Part shown: in pieces, positions 54,926-64,000 of the stretch
How the letters are laid out: each line of letters opens with the position of its first letter
How positions within the stretch are numbered: the stretch's first letter is position 1
Source: Undaria pinnatifida
Lineage: Eukaryota > Sar > Phaeophyceae > Laminariales > Alariaceae
DNA length: 64,000 nucleotides
Assembly (NCBI GenBank): GCA_012845835.1
Contig: JABAKD010000010.1
Coordinates: 16,035,355-16,099,354, forward strand
Reading direction: 5' to 3'
Notes under the pieces: generated by a model
Told to the model about the DNA's origin: nothing
The model's input: the letters and a program-made list of their open reading frames with translations, nothing else
The model's database searches: none
Made by a program: the position numbers and the translations under genes

Positions 54926-54952
<27 letters not shown>
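54600..54952 (+). mobile_element. tRNA-derived SINE, copy 2, with poly-A tail
   Basis: Box A TGGCGTATCAGG (54644-54655) and box B GAGTTCGAGCC (54688-54698) lie in a tRNA-like head starting near GGTCGCCCCGG. A body of about 220 bases is followed by a pure A run (about 54925-54952). It matches 50789-51130 on the other strand. The tail and internal promoter are the SINE hallmarks; mobilisation would need a partner LINE, which I do not see. Confidence 0.85.
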
Positions 54953-54956
<4 letters not shown>

Positions 54957-55199
54957 ATATGTTGTATAGTATGCATTATGTGTTACGTGTTTGTCGTACC
55001 TGATGTGTACGAGGTATGTGCTACCCGTTTGAATATTATGTCCTTTCAGATGAGCTTCTGTTCATTGTTGCATCACATTAATGTTACTAGTATTAATTCA
55101 GATAGATAGATACTGTACTGTCGTCTAGCCCTTCCTTGTTGTGGAGTGAGGGCAGCGTCTTCTCGCGCTCTTGTTGTTACTGCCTCTCTCCTATAGAAC

Positions 55200-55236
55200 A
55201 TACACTACTACTACTACTACTACTACTACTACAACA

Positions 55237-55265
<29 letters not shown>
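55200..55265 (+). repeat. (CTA)n microsatellite
   Basis: About 20 CTA units, interrupted once by ACAACAACT. Confidence 0.9.
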
Positions 55266-55267
<2 letters not shown>

Positions 55268-55449
55268 ATGCTGCTGTTACTACCATGTGCGTATAATACG
55301 AGTCTATAGCTCTGTGTACAGATATACTACCGGGAGAGGTAGATGCTGCTGATGATGATGATGATGTGTCTTTTCCAAGCCAAGTGTATCGAAGACACCG
55401 TCGTGGTGTGGTAGTGAATGCCTGGCACCAGATTCTCTGCTGCATAATA

Positions 55450-55925
55450 CCTCCCCCCCCCCCCCCGCCCCCAATAATATACTGGTGCCAAAACCGTCAG
55501 ATTTATCCCCTCGAAAGGATTTATAGCTTACATGCACAAATTGCCCCCTTTCCCCCCCCCGCCCCCCCTCCAAACCCGCTCGCTTTTGATCAAAACCAGG
55601 CCCCCACGTCCTTCAAAACTCCGCCCCACCCCCCTCACCGGTTATTCGACTTACAAGATTCACTTGATAAAAGGATACATTTCCCTTCACAGCTGTCAGA
55701 TTTTGTCCCCCTCAGAAACGGGTTTTATAGTTTCCGCGCACAGACTGACTAAAATCATCCTGTTGACCCTGATAGCTACACTGTAGTTGTAAGGGGAGTC
55801 GCCGACCTATATCGAGGGCACACAACTCGTACTGCGCGCGATCGGAGTATCACACACAGCTTGCAAAGATGAGTTTCGACGAAATCTTCGATCTCACAGC
55901 TGAAGTGTATTTTCATTTTTTATAA
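55450..55925 (+). repeat. Family C repeat, long copy
   Basis: It contains C-rich tracts, CACCGGTTATTCGACTTACA, CAGCTGTCAGATTTTGTCCC, GGGGAGTCGCCGACCTATAT, CTTGCAAAGATGAGTTTCGA and the GTGTATTTTCATTTTTTATA end. Confidence 0.8.
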
Positions 55926-56850
55926 TAATACTATGATGCTGCGAAGTGCGTGCGTTTGATGTTTTAACCGAAGAGTTGCAGTGTACCGTATCTACCCACA
56001 TCGGTAGAAAAACTACTGCTGTCGCGTGACAACTAGTCGGAATAACGTGACCACTATGATTTTACACCAGGTACCGTATATACCAGGTATACGAAGGACC
56101 CGTGAAGAGTATACCTGGTGCCAGGTGTTTGTTAACGATGGGAGGACTCCGTGTGTGGTTTCTGCATACCAGGTATATATATATATGCACCACCGCTTTG
56201 AATTGGCGCCTCTCGATTTGTTGCGCGCGTCCACCCGCGATTGCGGTGGCTGCAGGTTCCGACATTTAAGTGATAGCCCCGAGTAGAATGTATCTATTAA
56301 TGCATTGCACTTGTCCCTCCACTTCCTGGCGGCGGAGAATTATTCTGTCTTTCCCTTGGCTACCCTCCTTGCCTTGTCGGTTAACTCTCCGATGACCCCC
56401 GACCCTCTCTGCCGGTCTGTCCGACTGGGTGGAGTCGTTTTGCAGCTCGAGTGCGAGACCACCTACTAGTTACTGTTAACAGTTGTTGTAGGAAACGGAG
56501 AATCGTTACCTTCCAACGGGTTAACCGAGGACTCGTACATCGTGCTAAATATACATGAACTTACTAACTAACAAGCAATGATGTGGCCATATTTAGTTAG
56601 GCTAATGGGTAGCGTAGTACGAGTGCTGTGCCAGGTATACAATACATACATCCGGCGGGGTACTCTAGTTCCTGCTCAGGCCTCCGCTCGTCATGAGCTA
56701 CTACCGTGTGTGTTATGTGCGTTCGCGATCGCAAGGGTCGAAGATCACCACAACAATATTGGCATACCCTCGTCCGAATTACTGATTTTTGCTGCACATA
56801 AACACAATATTACCAACCTCAAACGAGGGTGGATGCAGTCTTGAAGGGGT
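55926..56850. other. Intergenic, motif-dense
   Basis: Two complete TACCAGGTA motifs (56081-56089 and 56167-56175) and several near matches (CACCAGGTACC, TACCTGGTGCCAGGTG, GCCAGGTATAC) lie within 600 bases. No gene seen. Confidence 0.45.
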
Positions 56851-59800
56851 TGTTAATGATTTTCGCCGAGCCATGATAGCCGTGTGACCGTGACACGAGA
56901 TGCTTGCTGCGCCGTTGCGCGTGCGGCGTAATGTAGCATGATCGACTCTATACACCAGCACACTGAGTTCTGTTGTCGACCAAGTGCCCGACGACTCGGT
57001 GCATCGACGTACGTGTGAAACCGCGATCGTCCAAGGACAACACTGCCGAGGTGGCGGGGGCGGCGGGAACGTACCCATGTCTTTGCGGCCACTTCTTCGA
57101 TGATCTCATCATCCTCGATCTCAAAACATCGTTTACAGGACTTCAACTCCCTCAGTACGCCTCGCACGATACTTTTAGCTGGAGGAGCTCAGCTGGACGG
57201 ATAGCGGAGAGTGTCTTACAACGCCTGGTCACTGACGACTACGGAGAGCAGCACCTCGCGTGGATCGCAACCCTAATTGTGCCCGGTGTTGAGCGCAGTC
57301 ATTTCTCGGTAACAACAGCAACGTGAAAGAGCATCGTTTTGATTTTCGATGTCAACAAGCCCAGGCTGGAGGCAGGCGACACTACCGTGCCACTTCGCGG
57401 AGAGGACGACGACCTCTGCTCCTTCAAGCTAAACCTCAGTGCGGACGAATACGCAGGCGATGAATGCGGTGGCCAATGCCAAGTGTGGCACCGGTGACTG
57501 GATCACCTCAACAAGCGCGACCTTGAGCTCATGAACAGGAAGCACGGCAATGGGGTCGTATTAGACGGGTCTATTGCGGACTGTGACGTCTGTGCGATGA
57601 GGAAACGCCATAAGCTGGCTCACCCCAAAAAGGCGAAATACGCCACCACTAAAGCGCCCTTTCAGCGCGTATACGGAGTCTCATGAGCCCCTTCAAAGCG
57701 ACGGCTCATTGGAGATAAAAGTTTGCCAGCAAGATCACCGACCAGTTCACCAAGTGGACCGCAGTCTACCTTCTCTGCAGCAAAGATCAAGCCCTTGCCT
57801 CGCTTCAGCTGTGTTTGTCGCTCCAATGGTGATAATTCTTGGCAAACGCTTCACCAGATAGATGGCGTACCGACAAGGGAGGCGAATTTACGGGCGACGA
57901 GTTCAATGCTTAATGCCTAGGATCAGCCAGCCATCACTCGGGAGTCCGCTACCACCAATACGCCATTGCAGCTCGGTGTTTGCGAACGCGTCGGGAAGAC
58001 ATTGTGCGGAATGGTCCCGTACATGCTCGTTGACAGCGGATTCTCTCCTTTCTGTGGGGACAGCTCATGATGACGGCGTCCTACCTGTACAATCGGATCC
58101 CGCATTCGTCGCTCAAGATGGAAACGCCGTATAAGACGATTCACGGCAAAGACGCCGACCTTTCGTACCTCAGAATCATGGACGCGGGGGCATTTGTCCA
58201 TGTCAAGGACGCCAACAAGCTTGGTCACACACCGTGGAGAAGGAATGGTATGCAGCTTCAGCCAGAACGAGAGCAGCTCATTTCGTATCTGCAACCCCGA
58301 GACGCGTCGAGTTGGCGAAAGCAGGAACGCCGCCTTCATCGAAACACCACCGCCCTTGCTCCCCCCTTCCAGGCGGATTTCGCCGCTACGGGGTCTGGAA
58401 GTTCCAACGTTTGAAATCAGCGACAACAGCCTCGACGACAACTACACTTCACCCGAAGACATGATATAGGTTATGCAAGACTACACAAATGATTTGGACT
58501 TTGACGCCAACGACCCTACAGAACAAGTTATTCCTATATATACAAGCCTCGCCCGGGAGGTTCTTCGTCTGGGAGAGCCACACCGAAGGGAACACCGTCT
58601 TCCACTGCAGCTGTACCTGCGCCTGCGCCAGACACTGCACCTGCACCAGAGCTTGCATCGGCGGCGACGCAAGCAACCGCCACGGGCACAAACAGTTTCA
58701 CCATGCAGTCCGGGGTAACGAGCGCTGTTACGCTCAGCCAAGTTCGTTCGCCTGTAGCTACAGTATCGAAACAACCGCGCAGCTTTAGCAGGTCTCTTTC
58801 AGAAGGACTAGGATCTCCCACAGTAGGTCACGCGAAGTCGGACATCGCGCAACAACACGTTCAGCATAGAGTACGCCTACGCCACGACCAACACGCAAGG
58901 AAGCTTTTCGGCGGGGGAGGTGCTTAGGAGAAAATCCCCAACACCATCAAGGAGGCTATCGGCCTTCCACAAGCGGCGCGTTGGAAAGCGGCATCCGACG
59001 GAGAGATAGCAAGTCTGGAGAAGCACGGCGTCTACGAGCTGGTACTATTCCCATGGGCCGTATTCACCGCAGTTCCGGTAGGACAGAGGGTAATAGGCAC
59101 GTGGGCAAAAATAAAATAAACTCAAGGCAGATGGCACGCACAAAAAACGTTTAGTCGTACAAAGGGAGGTCTAAGGTCCCTGGCATTGACTGCGGCGACA
59201 CCTTCGCCCCCGTTTGCAGACTTCAGGGCATCCGCATGATGCTGGCGATCGCGGCGGCACTGGACTACGAGGCCCATATGCTAGACGTCCGGACGGCAAT
59301 TCTGAATGCCGACGCGTAGGAAGACGTTTTCGTCAAGCTGGTCCCCGGCTACGAAATAGCCGACAAGCCCGGAGTACCTCTGGTCATGAAGATCAAAAAT
59401 AGTTTGTACGGTCTCTGGCATAGCCCGAAGAGTTGGTTCGGTACGACTGACCATCACCTCGCCAAAATCGGGTATCTTTCTCTCGAATCGGACTCATGCG
59501 TTTATGTATTCGGGGATGACACTGGCTTTGTCATTCTTACGCTGTAGGTGGATGAGGTTCTTCCACTGGGCGCGAACAAGCAGCTGCTGAACAAGCTCAA
59601 GATACAACTTGTGGATTGTTTCGAGATGAAAAACATGGGCGACGTACACGTCGAGGGTGTTCGGTATCAACGTAACCCGTGATCGCGAAAAATGAACGAT
59701 CATCATCGACCAGAAATAATACACGGAGGACATCGTCGAGCGCTTTGGCATGAAGGACTGTAATTCCGCCTTCACACCAGGAGCACGACCGGAACTTTCG

Positions 59801-61208
59801 CTCAACCAAACGGACAAAAAATCTGCTGGACGAGGAAGGCAAGCGGCGGTACCCGTCAATCGTAGGTGCCACCATGTGCCTCGCACAAGTTTCTTGGTTG
59901 ACATCCTCTATACGCCGTGAATCAGCTGGCACAGGGAATATCCGAGCCTTCCAAGGCTCATATGAGGGCCGGCAAGCATCTGCTTCGATACTTATCCGGG
60001 TTCATCGACTTCTTCATCATCTCTTATACGCAGGGAGGGTTTAAGCTCGCCGCCTTCTCAGATGCTAACTGGGGTAGCAACCCAGACAGCGCCAAATCAA
60101 CATCGTCATACATCGTCATGCTCGCGAACGACTTCAATCAGTTTTAAGGTGAGACTTCAAGGTCTCACCGCTCAGTCAACAACGGAAGGGGAGCTTGTCG
60201 CGGCAGCACTAACACTGAAAGAGGCCGTCTTTTGCGAAAGTATGATTCAGGAGCTAGGATTCAACGATGGGTTATGGATTCGACAGTGTTCCTCTTTTCA
60301 TCGACAACACGCCGGCGCGTCATGTTGCCCGATATCGCACCTACTCCCCTCGGGCAAAACAAATCTCGCCGTGATACTTCTTCATCCAAGAGCTGGTCAA
60401 GCACGGAGCGATCACCATCCACTACGCGAAGGCGCAAGACCAACTTGCTGACCTTGGGGCCGTGCAATTCAACTAGCAATGTCACAGGGCACTTACAAAA
60501 AGAATCAGAGAACTTGAAGCCTGATTGGCAACAAATAACTTATTCTAGACTTAGGCGTCTTTGCAGGCACAAGCGTTTGCTGTATGGGGCGATCAACTCG
60601 CTGAGAGCACCAGTCTTCAAGAATGGGGGAGGAGGGCTGAGTTGCAACCGTGTTATAGTCCGTACTTGTAGGATAAATACAGTTGGATTAGCGGATACTA
60701 TTAATAGTGCACTCGGGTTGTTCACCGAAGTTCAGGGTGTGTTGGCTGTTTGAGTCGCACAAGCAACAGTAGAATTGCGGAGTCGTCACCTGTTTTGTGT
60801 CCTCACAGTCTTGGACTCGAGACACAAATTGGAACCAGATAAAAGTTTCATTATTAGATTCACAGCTCCTTCAGCTGTCTTTGCATCGACGTTAGCTTTT
60901 GGTTCGGTTGGAATACTCTAGACAAGGTAATTATTCAAGTTATACGAATTGCGTGAGCAAGTCTGCAATACACCTCAATGAGAAATGCCATTCGTCGCTA
61001 TCTCTGCTGATTGGTGTGTAACTTGGTGTCAAGTGGAACATGTTATATCCATTGTGGGGGGGTGTTGAAGATAGGGGTTTAGACTACCACCTATCGAGGC
61101 AATGTTTAGTAGCATTGATTGGTTCATCGCTGTACTCGTAGTCGTAGCAGCTATTATATGGTGTCACAAGGAGAAAAATTGTGCCGATACGTTCGGGAAA
61201 TAGTCATA
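56850..61208 (+). mobile_element. Ty1/copia-type LTR retrotransposon fossil
   Basis: Fragments of Copia pol are recognisable in order. The protease to pre-integrase part lies at about 57280-57690, integrase at about 57690-58470, reverse transcriptase at about 58930-59700 and RNase H at about 59910-60480. A polypurine tract (61053-61062) precedes TGTTGAAGATAGGGG at 61063, the probable start of the 3' LTR. That LTR is interrupted at 61209 by a TRIM-B element. I could not find a matching 5' LTR, so the left boundary is approximate. The element is clearly broken, with roughly ten or more breaks, and looks old. Confidence 0.85.
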
Positions 61209-62186
61209 TGTAAGGTTATAGGTGGGGACATAGAGTGCCTCCTGCAGGTCTGCCAATTGAGCAGGTCCTCGGAGAGTACTCACTTTCTTTGCCTTCGTAG
61301 AGACGTAGCTTTATTCGATTCCACCAGAGCCCCGGATAGCTTCTGAGATCGGAGGCACTTGCCTCCGATCTAATTCCTAACTTTCCCGGATATAAAACGC
61401 CAACCTTATCATATGAAACCTATCCAAAATGGTCTTAAATTCGGATAATTACTGGCCTTCGAGGACGTATCTTAATACTAGCCCACCCTGATGAGTCGCA
61501 TATGCAGAAATATGGGAGATTCGGGGAAATTCCGGTTCTACGAACTAGACCATGAGTCGAAGATGCGGCTCCTCAAAACCAACTCCCACACCTCTAACCG
61601 TCTGGCTATGGAGCCAGGAACACGCGAAGAAAAGCAGTTGAAATGAACGCAGACCCTGCAACAAGGCAAAAGTCACCCATCAAAACCCTGCCGCGTGCCG
61701 CGGGTGTGGCGGGGGGGGGCAGAAAAGGCTCCAGAACCTGCCGCATGCCGCCGGTGTGGCGGGGGGGGCAGGAAAGGCTCTACGGCAAACCAACCACAGA
61801 TAAGGTACTATGGCGAGGCGAGCCCTCGTCGATATGGAGGGGAATACAGGCGCTAACACAAGGGAGAAGTCATGCGAAAAACCACCCGTTTCTTTTTGTC
61901 TTGCCGACGACGCCAATTGTAAGGTTATAGGTGGGGACACAGAGTGCCCCCTGCATGTCTGCCAATTGAGCAGGTCCTCGGAGAGTCCTCACTTTCTTCG
62001 CCTTCGTAGAGACGTAGCTTTATTCGATTCCACCAGAGCCCCGGATAGCTTCTGAGATCGGAGGCACGTGCCTCCGATTTATTTCCTAACTTTCCCGAAT
62101 ATTAAACGCCAACCTTATCATACGAAACCCATCCAAATGATCTCAAATTCGGATAATTGCAGGCCTTTCGAGGCCGTATCTTAACA
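61209..62186 (-). mobile_element. TRIM-B miniature LTR element inside the Copia LTR
   Basis: 978 bases. The terminal repeats 61209-61477 and 61918-62186 are both 269 bases. In element orientation (minus strand) the primer-binding-like TGGCGTCGTCGGCAAGAC sits directly after the first repeat (61898-61915) and shares its first 14 bases with TRIM-A. The interior has a tRNA-like segment on the minus strand near 61570-61625 (TAGCCAGACGGTTAGAGG, then CTTCGACTC) and a tandem pair with GGTGTGGCGGGGG. It has no coding capacity. Confidence 0.75.
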
Positions 62187-62283
62187 CTTATTTAATACGT
62201 AGTACTGTACTGCGTTAGGGTACGTGGGTATAAATTTATAGGTGCGATAGAACGATTTCTGTTGTGTTCCAGAAACAAGAACG

Positions 62284-62655
62284 TGTTAAGGTATTAGTGG
62301 GGTATTAGTCCGTTTGACCACTCGCAACTGGTTAACCAATAGCTTACCCAAACTAAGCCTTATAACACTCTCCCCCCCTGAAACGGCGGGATAGCAGGTC
62401 GGTTGGATACACGGCGGACCTCTGTCAATATCCAAGCCGTTTCATTTCTTGGGGATACCAGGGAGAGTATTTTTCAAGTTCGACACGGGGAAAATCTGAA
62501 AAGTTTATTATTGTGGATGGTAGGAATCGAACCCACGACCCAAAAACCCATGGTCTGTCGACGACGCCATTTGCTAAGGACTTAGTGGGGTATTAGTCCG
62601 TTTGACCACTTGCAAAAGGTTAACCAATAGCTTACCCAAACTAAGCCTTATAACA
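62284..62655 (-). mobile_element. TRIM-A miniature LTR element, copy 4
   Basis: 372 bases, with 84-base terminal repeats 62284-62367 and 62572-62655 that differ at about six positions. The interior has the CCCCCCCTGAAACGG polypurine complement, GGAATCGAACCCACGACC (T-arm side) and CCGACGACGCCA-like primer site in inverted view. It is six bases from copy 5. Confidence 0.85.
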
Positions 62656-62661
62656 CGTTTT

Positions 62662-63034
62662 TGTTAAGTTATTAGTGGGGTATTAGTTCGTTTGACTACT
62701 TGCAAAATGTTAAACAATAGCTTACCCAAACTAAGCCTTATAACACTCTCCCCCCCTGAAACGGCGGGATAGCAGGTCGGCCGGATATACGGGCGGACAT
62801 GCCAATGATCCAAGCCGTGTCATTTCCTGGGTATACCGCGGAGAGTATTTTTCGAGTTCGACATGGGGAAAGTCTGAAAAGTTTATTATGGTGGATGTGG
62901 GATTTGAGCCCACGGCCCAAAAAAAACATGGTCTGTCGACGACGCCATTTTGTTAAGGTTTTAGTGGGGTATTAGTCCGTTTGACCACTTACAAATGGTT
63001 AACCAATAGCTTACCCAAACTAAGCCTTATAACA
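62662..63034 (-). mobile_element. TRIM-A miniature LTR element, copy 5
   Basis: 373 bases, with 84-base repeats 62662-62745 and 62951-63034. Together with copy 4 it forms a head-to-tail pair separated by CGTTTT. AACG occurs just before copy 4 and just after copy 5, a possible 4-base target duplication around the whole pair. Confidence 0.85.
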
Positions 63035-63599
63035 AACGTCTATACGAATAGACAATCAATCCGAGAAAATTACGGTGTAGCAAGAAATTTATTTTGTACA
63101 CGGCCTCAGAACTGCTGTAGTAATAAGGTAGTATAGATTTGAGATGATTCGAGATAATAGTAGCGTATACGAAGGGATGCAATCCTTCGAGAACATAGGC
63201 GCCCTAAGCGACGAGGGACCAAGAAAAGCAGTCCTACGCTGTGTTCACTCTTTCCTTATCGCTCTATTATTCCTCGTCAATTTTCGGTGTCCCTTGAACT
63301 CTTCGTCGGCACAGCAAATCCATTGTTCTCAAGTTTTTATGTTCTTGGAGGAAAGCGCCCTTTTAAAACATCAACACCTTCCTGCCTTATGCTTATTGCA
63401 CGCTCCCTCGGTAATGTTAATTGCTGCCAGCGCCAGCCCCTGCGACAGATCGTATCGTCACACACGCCACAGTACGCTTGTTCACATCTTTCGTTGTATT
63501 TTCGTTCCTAAGCGAGCGTAGCGGGCGGCGAATGAATGCCGGCCGTGGAGCGAAGCGTTTTCTAATATCATACGTAAGAAAGCAGTGCCGGCTCCTCCA
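63035..63599. other. Intergenic, no recognised gene
   Basis: A 125-codon open frame (63144-63521) has no domain that I recognise and no clear coding bias. I do not call it a gene. Confidence 0.4.
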
Positions 63600-64000
63600 G
63601 TATATTATAAGAATTAAATTACACTGCAGCTGTGAGATCGAATATTTTGTCGAAACTCATCTTTGCAAGCTGTGTGTGATACTCCGATCGCGCATATTAC
63701 GGGTGGTGTGTCCTCATTAAGGATATAGGTCGGCGACTCCCCATGCAACTACATACAACAGTGTAGCTATCAGGGTCAACAGGGTGATGTTAGGCAGTCT
63801 GTGCGCGGAAACTATAAAACCCGTTTCTGAGAGGGACAACATCTGACAGCTTTGGAAGGAAATGCATCAGTTTACCGAGTGAACTCGTAAGTCGAATATC
63901 CGGTGAGGGGAGGGCGGAGTTTTTAAGGACGTGGGGGCCTGATTTTGATCAAAAGGGGGGCTGGAGGGGGGGAGGGGGGGGAGGGGACGGGTGGGGCAGG
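63600..64000 (-). repeat. Family C repeat, inverted copy running off the window
   Basis: On the minus strand the 3' end GATCTCACAGCTGCAGTGTAA lies near 63610-63635. It is preceded by CTTTGCAAG, GGGGAGTCGCCGACCTATAT, GGGTTTTATAGTTTCCGCGC and the C-rich part to 64000. Confidence 0.8.

Overview
The window is eukaryotic nuclear DNA. It holds one spliced kinesin gene with long GT-AG introns, no bacterial operon structure, and a very high load of mobile elements and simple repeats. Large introns (about 0.9-2.1 kb), a Copia fossil and miniature LTR elements would fit a stramenopile such as a brown alga. That placement is an inference from style only and is weak.

Layout. Positions 1-15957 and 29148-45099 are the same sequence twice. 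They differ mostly by 1-base indels in homopolymers and by repeat length. The first copy stops inside a minisatellite at a gap of exactly 500 N (15958-16457). The simplest reading is a redundant contig (haplotig or poorly polished duplicate) scaffolded next to the primary contig, not a biological tandem duplication. The complete gene therefore lies at 26782-34626: a kinesin with an N-terminal motor in four exons, about 1204 codons as read here. Copy 1 shows only exons 3 and 4. The rest of both blocks (about 5.6-15.9 kb and 34.8-45.1 kb) has no recognisable gene. It contains three copies of a GAGTC-ended MITE, a 38-bp degenerate satellite, a TACTACAGTR decamer satellite, a solo miniature LTR and a TTAA-flanked piggyBac-like MITE.

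The unique stretch 16458-26781 holds a 792-bp TIR element, several degenerate tandem repeats, a polypurine tract and one possible small exon. From 45.1 kb to the end the window is a repeat landscape: minisatellites, about 1.2 kb of C-rich DNA, two copies of a tRNA-derived SINE, a 3'-anchored repeat family, a (CAT)n run of about 360 bp, five copies of a TRIM-like miniature LTR element (TRIM-A), a second TRIM family (TRIM-B), and a broken Copia element whose 3' LTR is interrupted by TRIM-B.

The most interesting signal is a 9-bp near-palindrome, TACCWGGTA, at 15 distinct loci where about 0.4 would be expected by chance. At two of these a repeat copy carries exactly CCTGGTA inserted at a TA that is plain in its relatives. 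This looks like the excision footprint of an unseen TA-targeting DNA transposon. A second candidate novelty is that TRIM-A has a tRNA-like internal region, with a primer-binding site that doubles as a pol III box A and a perfect T-arm.
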